The notes: a model not told the origin generated them from the letters alone. Shown: positions 10,526 through 19,029, counted from the first letter of the stretch. The stretch: DNA of 64,000 nt from an uncultured Gammaproteobacteria bacterium (GCA_947258655.1 CAMYJD010000001.1:143242-207241); one strand, 5' to 3'. Numbers and translations are program-made.

Positions 10526-11068
10526 TCATTTTTTTGCCTTGGGACGGAAAACCTTGATAAACGCCTCATTGGCAAGCAAGTAAGGGCCTTCTATCAGGTC
10601 TATGCAATATGGGATCGCCGGGAACACGGCATTCAGACAATCGGCGATAGCCGACGGCTTGCCGGGTAAATTGACAATCAGGCTATTGCCGCGAATGACT
10701 GCAATCTGCCTGGACAGGATAGCAGTAGGAACATACTGCAGTGACACCGATCGCATCAGTTCACCGAAGCCATCCATGATCTTGTCGGCAACGGCCGTGG
10801 TGGCCTCGGGGGTAATATCACGCCTGGCCGGCCCGGTACCACCGGTGGTGACGACCAGGCAACATCCCTGCTGATCACACAATTCCTTCAGTGTATTCTC
10901 TACCTGATCCTGCTCATCCGGAATAACTCGCGCTACGGCCTGCCAGGGTGAGCTCAATGCATTATCCAGCCATTCCTGGATTGCTGGTCCCCCAAGGTCC
11001 TCATATTCACCGCGACTGGCGCGGTCAGAAACGGTAACAATACCGATGCGGGCGATATCCTGACTCAT
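10526..11068 (-). CDS. mog: Molybdopterin adenylyltransferase Mog
   Basis: 180 aa. Activates molybdopterin with ATP to adenylyl-molybdopterin before molybdenum insertion. Seen: the N-terminal GIVTVSDRASRGEYEDLGGP, the active-site motif TGGTGPARRDITPEAT (75-90), and NLPGKPSAI near the C-terminus. The GPARRD variant fits Mog better than MoaB. It stands alone without other moa or moe genes in the window. Confidence 0.92.
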   Translation of the reverse strand: MSQDIARIGIVTVSDRASRGEYEDLGGPAIQEWLDNALSSPWQAVARVIPDEQDQVENTLKELCDQQGCCLVVTTGGTGPARRDITPEATTAVADKIMDGFGELMRSVSLQYVPTAILSRQIAVIRGNSLIVNLPGKPSAIADCLNAVFPAIPYCIDLIEGPYLLANEAFIKVFRPKAKK

Positions 11069-11183
11069 AAATGCTGACCTTTAATTACTAATATTGTTAA
11101 TTATTAATTAACGATGGTGAAGTTTAACGCATTGCGAGACAATGCGAAACCAGCCTGTTAAAAATTGCGGGAAGTATTGCCGA

Positions 11184-12035
11184 CTATGCCGCCGACATCA
11201 ACATGCGCGTCATCGCATTGATCTCTTCGCGGGCCTCGTACAGCAATTCGATACTGGCATCGGGGCCAATCCGGAACAATGGCAATTTCCTGAATGAGGC
11301 GACTTCGTGTAACACCGGCCTGTCCTCGCCTTCCTTTCCGAACTGACTATGCATATTGGCAACGATCGCCAGATCAACGTAATCGGCCTCCTGATCCGCT
11401 GCATAGTTATGATTATCAATCTGCTGCGGCACCGCGACCAGTTCACTATCAAACGACCATTGCCTCAGCACCAGGCTCCCCAATTGTTGCGCCAGGCGCT
11501 GGATCAGATCATTAATCAAAATCCTGTTTTTCTTCAGCTCCGGGTAATCTGCCGCATAGCGTAAGATCGGTATCGCACCTATATTATGCACCAGGCCTGC
11601 GAGCAGGGCCCGGTCGGGTACCATACCCATCGTGACCCTGGCCAACACATAACTGATCGCGGCCACTTCGCTGCTTTTATTCCATGTGCTGCGGGCAATA
11701 TCGCGCACAATCGCCGAACCTATCTGGAAACTCTGACGCAACGCAAAACTCATGACCAGATTACGGGTTGTGTTCATGCCCAGACGTGCTACCGCGGTAC
11801 GGCAATCGTCCACACTCCCATGATGTGCATATAGCGCGCTGTTGGCCACCTGGACCAGCTTTGCTGCCAGCGCCGGATCCATCTGAATGACTTTTGCCAT
11901 ATTGACAATATTGGCATCGGGATCACCAACATACCTGTTAATATTGATCGCCACTTCCGGTAGACTCGGCACCTTCAATCTGCCGGCCTTGAAATCCTCC
12001 TGGATCCTGTTGACCAATTCCTGAACTTGTTGCAC
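11184..12035 (-). CDS. HDOD domain signalling protein
   Basis: 283 aa covered almost entirely by one HDOD domain: LPSLPEVAININRYVGDPDANI, then LAAKLVQVANSALY and GLVHNIGAIPIL. HDOD proteins are degenerate relatives of HD-GYP phosphodiesterases and lack the metal-binding HD pair. They are regulatory proteins in many motile bacteria, with mostly unknown partners. No receiver or EAL domain is attached. It stands alone; the upstream 139 bases are very AT-rich. Confidence 0.9.
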   Translation of the reverse strand: MQQVQELVNRIQEDFKAGRLKVPSLPEVAININRYVGDPDANIVNMAKVIQMDPALAAKLVQVANSALYAHHGSVDDCRTAVARLGMNTTRNLVMSFALRQSFQIGSAIVRDIARSTWNKSSEVAAISYVLARVTMGMVPDRALLAGLVHNIGAIPILRYAADYPELKKNRILINDLIQRLAQQLGSLVLRQWSFDSELVAVPQQIDNHNYAADQEADYVDLAIVANMHSQFGKEGEDRPVLHEVASFRKLPLFRIGPDASIELLYEAREEINAMTRMLMSAA

Positions 12036-12174
12036 GCCTTACTCCTTTTTATTACCGGTACATAGTAGATCGGTCAGCGCTGACATTCATTTAATCCTGG
12101 AGTCTGGAATATAATTAATAATAACATTAACAATATTATATATAGTATTGTTTTTTATTTATATTTTAAGCTAA

Positions 12175-13266
12175 TCAGGCGTGATGCTTGAGGTAAACCG
12201 GCAGTCTTTTTGCACCCCAGTCACCGGGCCTGGCCTCGAAAACACCGGCACAGGGAGTACCACAATTTTTACAGTTACCCTGCTCGTCAAGATTCCAGTC
12301 TGACAATACATACCAGTCGCGACCGATCAGGCGCGTGTTGCACTGATGACAATAGGTACTCTCCCCCGCCTTGTCATGGACATTACCGGTATAGACATAA
12401 TGCAGTCCATTGGCCACGGCGATCTCACGCGCCCGCGTCAGGGTCTGTGGCGGCGTCGGTGGTACATCCATCATCTTCCAGTCGGGATGAAACGCGGTAA
12501 AATGCAACGGTACATCGGCACCCAGATTGTCCATGATCCAGCGGCTCATGTCGTCCACTTCCTGTTCGGAATCATTGTGACCGGGGATCAACAAGGTTGT
12601 GATTTCGAGCCATACATCCGTTTCATGCTTGATGTATTGCAATGTATCCAGCACCGGCTGTAGATGACCACCGGTCAGTTTCCAGTAAAATTCTTCCGTA
12701 AATGCCTTCAGGTCAACATTGGCCGCATCCATGTATTTAAAAAATTCCCTGCGTGGTTCCTCACTGATATAACCCGCCGTGACGGCGACCGATTTGATAT
12801 CACGTTCGGCGCATGCCTTGGCCACATCGATTGCATATTCAAGAAATATCACCGGGTCATTGTAGGTATAGGCAACACTCCTGCAACCCAGTTCCTGGGC
12901 CACTCTGGCAATCTTGTCGGGAGAGGCCTGATCGGCGAGCGTGTCAATTTCTTTCGATTTACTGATATCCCAATTCTGGCAGAATTTGCAGGCAAGATTG
13001 CAGCCTGCCGTACCGAAGGACAGTACCGGGGTGCCCGGCAGAAAATGATTCAACGGCTTCTTTTCAACCGGATCGACACAAAAGCCGCTGGAACGACCGT
13101 ATGTTGTCAGTACAATCTTCCCATCCTGGTTGGCGCGCACAAAACACAGGCCCCGCTGACCTTCATGTAACTTGCATTCACGCGGGCAAAGATCACACTG
13201 CACCCTGTCATCGTCCAGTTTATGCCAGTACTGGGTTGGATATGTATCCTGCAAGGTCTCGGTCAT
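12175..13266 (-). CDS. amrS: AmmeMemoRadiSam system radical SAM enzyme
   Basis: 363 aa from the ATG at 13266, chosen because the upstream GTG at 13275 overlaps the ribosome-binding site GAGGTG. The radical SAM cluster motif is CNLACKFC. An N-terminal cysteine set (CDLCPRECKLHEGQRGLC) and a C-terminal zinc-ribbon-like segment (CHQC...CKNC) frame it. This is the AmrS/PflA-like family found with Memo and AMMECR1 homologues, whose reaction is not established. It is divergent from amrB, with 163 bases between. Confidence 0.9.
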   Translation of the reverse strand: MTETLQDTYPTQYWHKLDDDRVQCDLCPRECKLHEGQRGLCFVRANQDGKIVLTTYGRSSGFCVDPVEKKPLNHFLPGTPVLSFGTAGCNLACKFCQNWDISKSKEIDTLADQASPDKIARVAQELGCRSVAYTYNDPVIFLEYAIDVAKACAERDIKSVAVTAGYISEEPRREFFKYMDAANVDLKAFTEEFYWKLTGGHLQPVLDTLQYIKHETDVWLEITTLLIPGHNDSEQEVDDMSRWIMDNLGADVPLHFTAFHPDWKMMDVPPTPPQTLTRAREIAVANGLHYVYTGNVHDKAGESTYCHQCNTRLIGRDWYVLSDWNLDEQGNCKNCGTPCAGVFEARPGDWGAKRLPVYLKHHA

Positions 13267-13429
13267 GTTGATCACCTCAATTCCTGAACTGTTCCTGCTG
13301 GTAAAATTATCAAGTCAATCCTTGCCACAACGACGGCCAGTAACTATATATCACTGAAATTCACTGTTGCAAAAACGAATGAATGCCTATAATTAATAAT
13401 AACATCTTAGAGAAAAATGGGTGAATATC

Positions 13430-14215
13430 ATGCAAGATCGACAACCTGCGGTAGCCGGCATGTTTTACCCGGATAATCCCGGCGAACTGGCAGCTACTGT
13501 CAAACACTATCTGCAGTCCGCGCCTGAAATTTCGGGAACGCCCAAGGCGATTATCGTCCCGCATGCAGGCTATGTGTACTCAGGGCCGGTCGCGGCCAGC
13601 GCCTATGCCAGCCTGATCCCGTTAAAGGACAGGATTACACGTGTCGTGTTACTGGGCCCGAGTCACCGTGTACCGTTACTGGGTATGGCCAGCACCAGTG
13701 CCGACCGTTTTTTGACACCACTGGGAGCCATAGCGATTGACAGGGAGGCCATAAACAGCATTTTACAATATCCGCAAGTGCATACCATGAATGAGGCACA
13801 TACGCTGGAGCATAGCCTGGAAGTGCAACTGCCGTTCCTGCAACTGACCCTTGGAGATTTCAAGCTTGTGCCTGTTGTCGTTGGCGAGGCATCGGCCGAT
13901 GAAGTCGCAACCGTACTGAACGCACTGTGGGGTGGGGATGAGACCCTGATCGTCATCAGTTCCGATCTGAGTCATTACCATGATTACGATACAGCGCGGA
14001 AAATGGACAGCAGGACATCTGCCGCGATAGAAGCACTGAGCCCCGAAAAAATACATGACGATGATGCCTGCGGACGAAACCCGGTGAAGGGTCTGCTGGA
14101 AGTCGCCCGTCAACGGCATTTACATGCGCGCACCGTCGATCTACGCAATTCGGGTGATACTGCAGGACCCAGAGACCAGGTCGTCGGATATGGCGCATAC
14201 CTGTTTTGTCAGTGA
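13430..14215 (+). CDS. amrB: AmmeMemoRadiSam system protein B (Memo-like)
   Basis: 261 aa from the ATG at 13430 (MQDRQPAVAGMFYPDNPG), preceded by GGGTG six bases upstream; a GTG at 13421 is also in frame. The Memo/LigB-like fold is indicated by VPHAGYVYSGPVAASAYASL, LGPSHRVPL, HSLEVQLPFLQ and SSDLSHYHDY, which supply the histidines of a likely metal site. The family is related to extradiol dioxygenases, but its bacterial substrate is unknown. Its stop overlaps the start of amrA. Confidence 0.9.
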   Translation: MQDRQPAVAGMFYPDNPGELAATVKHYLQSAPEISGTPKAIIVPHAGYVYSGPVAASAYASLIPLKDRITRVVLLGPSHRVPLLGMASTSADRFLTPLGAIAIDREAINSILQYPQVHTMNEAHTLEHSLEVQLPFLQLTLGDFKLVPVVVGEASADEVATVLNALWGGDETLIVISSDLSHYHDYDTARKMDSRTSAAIEALSPEKIHDDDACGRNPVKGLLEVARQRHLHARTVDLRNSGDTAGPRDQVVGYGAYLFCQ

Positions 14216-14217
14216 GT

Positions 14218-14769
14218 ATGCAGCAATACAAACAGATCATTCTGGAAACAGCGCGCAAATCGATCGCACATGGTCTGCAATATCACAAACCGCTCACGGT
14301 GGAGCTCGATGACATTCCTGAAGCCCTGCAGAATCCGGGGGCGTGTTTCGTCACGCTGGAAATCAACCAGCGTCTGCGCGGCTGTATCGGCAGTCTCGAG
14401 ACACGCCGCCCCCTGATTATTGATATCGCACACAATGCCTTTGCCGCTGCCTTTTCCGATCCCCGCTTCCCGCCACTCGACAGCAATGAACTTGAACAGC
14501 TCGAGATAGAGGTTTCGATTCTGACGCCGAGTGAAGAAATGCTTTTCAAGGATGAAGAGGATCTACTACGGCAAATACAAACAGGGATTGATGGACTGAT
14601 CATAGAGGACTGTGGCCGGCGCGGGACCTTTCTTCCATCGGTGTGGGAATCGCTGCCTGACAAACAGGACTTTCTCCGCCATCTCAAACTGAAGGCCGGC
14701 CTGGCGGAAAACCACTGGTCAGACAGCCTCAAGGTCTTTCGTTATACCACCGAAATGATCAAGGCATAA
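14218..14769 (+). CDS. amrA: AmmeMemoRadiSam system protein A (AMMECR1 family)
   Basis: 183 aa from the ATG at 14218; a GTG at 14212, which overlaps the amrB stop, is an equally possible start. AMMECR1 hallmarks: CFVTLEINQRLRGCIGSLE, AAAFSDPRFPPL, LEIEVSILTP and QDFLRHLKLKAGL. The invariant LRGCIG motif is intact. The function of the family is unresolved. Tight coupling to amrB and divergence from amrS make the complete three-gene system. Confidence 0.92.
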   Translation: MQQYKQIILETARKSIAHGLQYHKPLTVELDDIPEALQNPGACFVTLEINQRLRGCIGSLETRRPLIIDIAHNAFAAAFSDPRFPPLDSNELEQLEIEVSILTPSEEMLFKDEEDLLRQIQTGIDGLIIEDCGRRGTFLPSVWESLPDKQDFLRHLKLKAGLAENHWSDSLKVFRYTTEMIKA

Positions 14770-14848
14770 GCGCTTACTGCTGACACGCCAGCACCGTTAT
14801 AAAAGTTAATTGGCTGTGCATATACCCGACACTGACGTCATGCGCTCA

Positions 14849-15754
14849 TCACTTCAGGCAACGCCCAACGGATTCAGGCAGGCATACCTCTCCATCGATC
14901 CAGATCGTCTTGTACAGTATCGCATCCTTGAATATCGCGCCGTCAATATCGGCGTTGCTCAGATCAGCATAGGACAGGTCACTCGCGCTAAAATTGCTCC
15001 GGCGTAAATCGGCATTGCGCAGATTTGTACCTTTGAGGCTTGCCTGCTGCAGGTCTGCCTGCTGTAGGTCTGCCAGTGCCAAATTCGCATAAGCCAGATC
15101 CGCATTCATTAAACGTGAATTACTGAGCCTGGCTGCAGTCAGATTGGTGTTGTTGAAGCGTGCGTCGTGCAGATCCCTGCTGCTCAACTGTACCCCTTCC
15201 ATCTGACAATGACTCCAGTTGACCGCGGGTCCCGGTTGACTATTACAATCCGGGGATTGTGGCCCCAGCTTTGCCGTCTCGATATAGACAAAGATACCCA
15301 CGATCATCAGGCCTATCAGCAATAATGCGCCGATGAACATTGGCAGTGTATTCCTGCTATCCTGGACATAGTTTTCCTGAGTTTGGTTCTTGATTTCGCG
15401 ATGAATACGGACATTGAGATCTTCAAGCTGACGTCGGTCTTTTTTATTGCGACGCCCCTGAAACTCACTCAACTCCGAACGCCGTCTGTCTTTCAGCCGT
15501 TCATCCTCCCGAAGACGTGCCTGCAGCAAGCGCTGCTGATCTTCATCACTGCGGATATCACGCATTTCTTCCGGGATGACCTCGGGAGTGTTTCTGACCA
15601 CCGTCCAGGCTTTCTTGTCACGACTGACTTCATCATCCTGAGCCAATCTGCCTATCAGTACAAATCGTTGCACCATGCCGATAGTAAAGGGGCCTTTTAC
15701 CCCATTATTGTTACGGGTATACCACAGATAATTCGTTGTCTCTTTGTTGCGCAT
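14849..15754 (-). CDS. GYF-like, single-TM, pentapeptide-repeat membrane protein
   Basis: 301 aa from the ATG at 15754 (MRNKETTNYLWY). The frame is open to 16117, but that part runs antisense to the FliK-like gene and is not used. Order: a GYF_2-like domain (9-54, LWYTRNNNGVKGPFTIGMVQ), a long charged coiled segment (60-130), one membrane helix (about 138-158), then an outside part with about 18 pentapeptide units (A(D/N)LxX, 186-282) and two cysteines near the end. Pentapeptide repeats form a right-handed beta-helix. The function is unknown. Confidence 0.75.
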   Translation of the reverse strand: MRNKETTNYLWYTRNNNGVKGPFTIGMVQRFVLIGRLAQDDEVSRDKKAWTVVRNTPEVIPEEMRDIRSDEDQQRLLQARLREDERLKDRRRSELSEFQGRRNKKDRRQLEDLNVRIHREIKNQTQENYVQDSRNTLPMFIGALLLIGLMIVGIFVYIETAKLGPQSPDCNSQPGPAVNWSHCQMEGVQLSSRDLHDARFNNTNLTAARLSNSRLMNADLAYANLALADLQQADLQQASLKGTNLRNADLRRSNFSASDLSYADLSNADIDGAIFKDAILYKTIWIDGEVCLPESVGRCLK

Positions 15755-15758
15755 GGGT

Positions 15759-15785
15759 TCAATAATGCAGTTATTATGCCGATAA
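15759..15785 (+). promoter_or_regulatory. Sigma-28 (FliA) promoter candidate for the FliK-like/FlhB-like pair
   Basis: The -10 element GCCGATAA at 15778-15785 is an exact match to the FliA consensus. Eleven bases upstream, 15759-15766 reads TCAATAAT, matching the TCAA start of the -35 element only partly. It points at the gene starting at 15870, with a leader of about 75 bases. The flagellar identity of that gene supports the call. Confidence 0.5.
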
Positions 15786-15869
15786 TGGACTATGGAACAA
15801 GTATATGCATATCTACGATGTATACTATGAAAATGACACAGATATCTGCCCACGGTTAACATTCGATCG

Positions 15870-17450
15870 ATGAAAATCCCGTCTTCGAACTCGCTTTTCC
15901 AGTCTCTGGTGGTCACCCGGGCATCCGCAGACATCCGTAACTGGCAGCCCGGGCAACAACTCCAGGCTACGGTCACATCGAGGCTGGAGAACGGCCTTGT
16001 AAACCTGCGCATCGGCGCCACAATTCTGACAGCTGAACTGCAAGCCGACGTCAAAATCGGTGAAAAATTGCTGCTTGAAGTCGTATCAGGCGGAGACAAA
16101 CCCGTCTTGCGCGGCATCAGAAATGACAGCCTGCAGCAATTACTCGAATCCGCTATCCGCCAGACCTTACCAAAACAGCAGAGTCATGCCCAGCTGCTCA
16201 GTGATATAGAGTTCTTGCTCAAACAGAAACAACTTTCCGTATTACCGGAAAAAGTGCAACAGGCATTGCGCCAACTACAGCAATCCTTTACCGACAGAAA
16301 CGCTATCAGCAACGCGGATGGAGTCAGACAGGCCATCAGGCAATCCGGGCTGTTTATGGAAGCGCGATTGATCGACAGCGCTGCTACCGGCAGCATCAAT
16401 CTCGAACATGATCTGAAGGCAGGTCTGTTACGTTTGCAACGGGCAATACAGCAGCAATTAACTGCCACACAGGGCGGGCAACGTCCTGTAGATGGGGCCG
16501 ACAAGGTCTACTCTCCAGCACCCGGGCGCACATTTACGCCGGGACAGGCAAACGTGAATCCGTTACGCCCGGCGCAATTCGATACTGCCGCAAGGCTGCC
16601 CGGTACCCAGGTGCAGCAACAGAACGCGGTAAATCCGTCTGCTGCAACGACAACAACTAACACGGGTCCTGTCAGTGGTGCGAATAATCCTGCAGGCAGC
16701 AGTACACGCGTGAGCGGCGAGCATATTCCGATACTGCCAGGAAGTACAAACCCGCAGGCAGGCAGGGCGACGCCTGCTTTAAATACATCGCCGCCGGGCC
16801 AGGGCAACACTACCGGACTGCCCCTGCATCTATCCTTAAGCCATCGAGGTGATCCTTCTCAGGTCAGTAAAATTCAGGCACCCTTTATCTACGCGGGCAG
16901 TGTTCCTTTCAAGTTAAGCGCAGATATCGATAACAGCCGTCCATCTGCACGGTTTTCGAAACTCGACAACCTGACAAAAATCCTGGCAATGTTTCTTAAG
17001 GACGCGGATTCCTCGCTAGCACGAATCCAGCTTAATCAATTAACACAGCTTCACACCGAACCGGAACAGAAACCGGCATGGCTATTCGAGGTCCCTGTCA
17101 GACACAAGGACTCGATTGACCTGTTCCAGTTTAAAATTGAAAAGGACGGCGACAGGAACCAGGATGGAGCGGAAGATAAGGAAACCGGCTGGACGGTACA
17201 TATTGCCTTCAATATCGAACAACTGGGACAGGTACATAGCAAGGTCAGCATACATCAGAAACAGGTCTCTATTATTTTCTGGACCGAACAACAACAGACA
17301 ACCACTACCTTCCTCGATCACATGCAAACCCTGCAACAGGAACTGGAGGATTCAGGCCTGGTAGTGAGCCATCTGAACTGCATCCAGGGCAAGCCACCGG
17401 AGTCGCCCGGCACCCGGATCAACAATGGTATGGTGGACGAAAAGGCATGA
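15870..17450 (+). CDS. FliK-like hook-length-control domain protein
   Basis: 526 aa. The first ~80 residues contain an OB-like stretch (WQPGQQLQATVTSRLENGLVNLRIG). Residues about 200-330 are a low-complexity Pro/Thr/Asn/Gly-rich linker. The C-terminal ~150 residues resemble the Flg_hook domain, with WLFEVPVRHKDSIDLFQFKIE and TGWTVHIAFNIEQLGQVHSKVSI. It is a second FliK-type protein beside the canonical fliK at 38116-39375. The next gene, an FlhB C-terminal-domain protein, overlaps it by four bases, so the two probably act together on export control. Confidence 0.82.
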   Translation: MKIPSSNSLFQSLVVTRASADIRNWQPGQQLQATVTSRLENGLVNLRIGATILTAELQADVKIGEKLLLEVVSGGDKPVLRGIRNDSLQQLLESAIRQTLPKQQSHAQLLSDIEFLLKQKQLSVLPEKVQQALRQLQQSFTDRNAISNADGVRQAIRQSGLFMEARLIDSAATGSINLEHDLKAGLLRLQRAIQQQLTATQGGQRPVDGADKVYSPAPGRTFTPGQANVNPLRPAQFDTAARLPGTQVQQQNAVNPSAATTTTNTGPVSGANNPAGSSTRVSGEHIPILPGSTNPQAGRATPALNTSPPGQGNTTGLPLHLSLSHRGDPSQVSKIQAPFIYAGSVPFKLSADIDNSRPSARFSKLDNLTKILAMFLKDADSSLARIQLNQLTQLHTEPEQKPAWLFEVPVRHKDSIDLFQFKIEKDGDRNQDGAEDKETGWTVHIAFNIEQLGQVHSKVSIHQKQVSIIFWTEQQQTTTTFLDHMQTLQQELEDSGLVVSHLNCIQGKPPESPGTRINNGMVDEKA

Positions 17451-17800
17451 ACACCAGTAAAGACAACAAGGCAGATATCGCAGTCACGCTGCAATACGAC
17501 GGCAAGAATGCTCCGCGTGTAACGGCCAAGGGTGAAGATGAAATCGCCAGGCAAATCCGGGAAATTGCACAACAGCACAATATTCCGATGTATGAGGACA
17601 TCATCCTCGCCCAGGTGTTGTCTCAAATCGACCTTGGTGAAGAAATACCTCGCAGTCTGTACGTCACGGTTGCACAGGTTATTGCTTTTTCCTATCTGAT
17701 GGCGGATCGCATCTGTCCACTACCGCAGCAGCGCGAGACGGCTGCAAGCCCACCTGCATTACTGATGCAACCAAAAAAAAAGGGGTCTGACGACCCCTGA
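17447..17800 (+). CDS. FlhB C-terminal-domain-like protein
   Basis: 117 aa, soluble, matching only the cytoplasmic switch domain of FlhB/YscU: AVTLQYDGKNAPRVTAKGEDEIARQIREIAQQHNIPMYED and IPRSLYVTVAQVIAF. The autocleavage NPTH motif of true FlhB is absent. Such stand-alone domains occur in many flagellated gammaproteobacteria next to FliK-like genes. Its ATG overlaps the upstream stop. The last codons (KKKGSDDP) and stop fall inside the terminator of the convergent operon. Confidence 0.85.
   Translation: MNTSKDNKADIAVTLQYDGKNAPRVTAKGEDEIARQIREIAQQHNIPMYEDIILAQVLSQIDLGEEIPRSLYVTVAQVIAFSYLMADRICPLPQQRETAASPPALLMQPKKKGSDDP
17773..17798 (-). terminator. Intrinsic terminator of the chemotaxis operon
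   Basis: Read on the minus strand: a 7-bp GC-rich stem AGGGGTC/GACCCCT with a 4-base loop (17781-17798), followed directly by a run of nine T (17781-17773, the first one shared with the stem base). It lies 25 bases after the stop of the DUF2802 gene, the last gene of the minus-strand flagellar/chemotaxis run. It overlaps the 3' codons of the plus-strand FlhB-like gene. Confidence 0.9.
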
Positions 17801-17822
17801 ACTTGAGGAATTAAATTAATGC

Positions 17823-18239
17823 TTAGTGATACTGACCGGATGAATCGCTGTCCGACTGCTCCTTGCCATGCACCATCATAATAAGATCGGCTTCACCACG
17901 ACTGAGTTTACAAACCGCCATCAGGTCCTCAACCTTGGAACCCTGATGGACCATACGGATGGCCTGCTCATAAGGTCTCTCGGCATGCTTGCTGTTTTCC
18001 AGTTGCTCCTGTCTTTCAACAATCCTGCGCGTACGTGTTTCCAGCCTGTGAATGCGGGAATCCCCGCCAACTGCACCAGCGAACAGCCCGTTTATGTCGT
18101 TCTTCAATGTATCAAGCTGTTTAACTTGTGCTTCCAGGCTTCGTCGCATTTGCATGAGCCTGATCTGTGCGCTGACGATCATAACCAGCAACAGGATAGA
18201 AGTCGCCAGTAGAACCATACTCTGAATATTTTCCAACAT
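17823..18239 (-). CDS. DUF2802 family protein of flagellar/chemotaxis operons
   Basis: 138 aa. An N-terminal membrane helix (about 8-25) is followed by a coiled-coil stretch (30-85), then the DUF2802-type C-terminal segment YEQAIRMVHQGSKVEDLMAVCKLSRGEADLIMMVHG, which looks like a small helix-turn-helix-like unit. Homologues typically close the chemotaxis operons of polar flagellates; their role is unknown. It is the last gene before the terminator. Confidence 0.85.
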   Translation of the reverse strand: MLENIQSMVLLATSILLLVMIVSAQIRLMQMRRSLEAQVKQLDTLKNDINGLFAGAVGGDSRIHRLETRTRRIVERQEQLENSKHAERPYEQAIRMVHQGSKVEDLMAVCKLSRGEADLIMMVHGKEQSDSDSSGQYH

Positions 18240-18250
18240 CGCTCTACCCT

Positions 18251-18433
18251 CTACACGTATTCGTCAATCTGACCATCATGGTCACTTTTTCGCGGTTTTT
18301 CCTTTTCCTTATCCGGTTTGTCCTGCTTGCGATTCTGCTCCTCTGCTTCATCGCGTTCCTGTTTCGGATTGCGCTCATCTGGCCGCGTTGGCCACAAAGG
18401 CTTTACCGGGTTGATATTGGGCACATCATCCAT
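18251..18433 (-). CDS. Small highly charged protein between cheW and the DUF2802 gene
   Basis: 60 aa, very rich in Lys, Glu, Asp, Arg and Pro (MDDVPNINPVKPLWPTRPDERNPKQ...), with no hydrophobic core, so probably disordered. Spacing is right for a real operon gene (11 bases to the DUF2802 gene, 15 bases after cheW). Small ORFs of this kind recur at this place in related operons, as far as I recall. No function is assignable, and it could still be a chance frame. Confidence 0.55.
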   Translation of the reverse strand: MDDVPNINPVKPLWPTRPDERNPKQERDEAEEQNRKQDKPDKEKEKPRKSDHDGQIDEYV

Positions 18434-18448
18434 TCACACATTACCCTG

Positions 18449-18925
18449 TTAATAGCTTTCCAGCTCCTGCCATTCATCTTCAGACAGCAGCTTGTTAATA
18501 TCAATCAGTATCAACAGCTCACCTTCGAGCGTGGCCACGCCTTCAATGTATTTCGAACTTTCGTCATTTCCTACATTGGGCGAGGTCTCGACCTGGTCGC
18601 GTTTCAAATCCACCACTTCGGCAACGCTGTCGACAAGAATACCGACAACATTGTCATCAGACTCGAGTATGACAATACGCGTCGAATCGTCGTTTTCCGT
18701 CAGTGGCAGGCCAAAACGTGAGCGCGTGTTAATCACCGTGACGACATTACCACGCAAGTTGATAATACCCATAACATAATCAGGTGCACCCGGAACTGGT
18801 GCAATTTCTGAAACGCGCAGTACCTCTTGTACCTGCATTACCCGAATACCATAGGTCTCATTATCCAGTTTAAATGTAACCCATTGAATTACAGGGTCAA
18901 ATCCAGTGTCCACAGCCTGACTCAT
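18449..18925 (-). CDS. cheW: Chemotaxis coupling protein CheW
   Basis: 158 aa, a single CheW domain linking chemoreceptors to CheA. Seen: QWVTFKLDNETYGIRVMQVQEVLRV, PGAPDYVMGIINLRGNVVTVINTRSRFGL and GILVDSVAEVVDL, all family hallmarks. It lies downstream of the CheW-like gene and parA. A 159-base gap before it carries a sigma-54 promoter candidate, so it can be expressed independently of the rest of the che operon. Confidence 0.96.
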   Translation of the reverse strand: MSQAVDTGFDPVIQWVTFKLDNETYGIRVMQVQEVLRVSEIAPVPGAPDYVMGIINLRGNVVTVINTRSRFGLPLTENDDSTRIVILESDDNVVGILVDSVAEVVDLKRDQVETSPNVGNDESSKYIEGVATLEGELLILIDINKLLSEDEWQELESY

Positions 18926-18997
18926 AAGTCTATCCTCATCTTACATCAGTAATAACGATGTTGGATTTCGTCATGGCCAATAAACTGCCTCGTCAAA

Positions 18998-19019
18998 ATC
19001 CGGTCACCGTGATCGGTTA
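18998..19019 (-). other. Imperfect hairpin upstream of cheW
   Basis: On the minus strand, CCGATCA and TGACCGG (one mismatch) flank CGG and are followed by ATTTTG. It resembles a weak terminator. It sits just downstream of the sigma-54 promoter candidate and could reduce read-through from parA into cheW, or act as leader structure. Confidence 0.3.
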
Positions 19020-19029
19020 AAATAATATT

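Noticed and set aside
12125-12160. AT-rich hairpin (ACAATA/TATTGT) with a T-run on the plus strand after amrS.
   Set aside because: The T-run is on the wrong strand for amrS and there is no plus-strand gene to terminate; probably chance in AT-rich DNA.
14767-14776. Perfect palindrome TAAGCGCTTA at the end of amrA.
   Set aside because: Ten bases including the stop codon, no loop or T-run; too short to call an operator or terminator.
15755-16117. N-terminal extension of the pentapeptide protein to a 422-residue frame.
   Set aside because: It runs antisense to the well-supported FliK-like gene, has an unlikely composition, and the GYF-like domain begins naturally at the Met at 15754.
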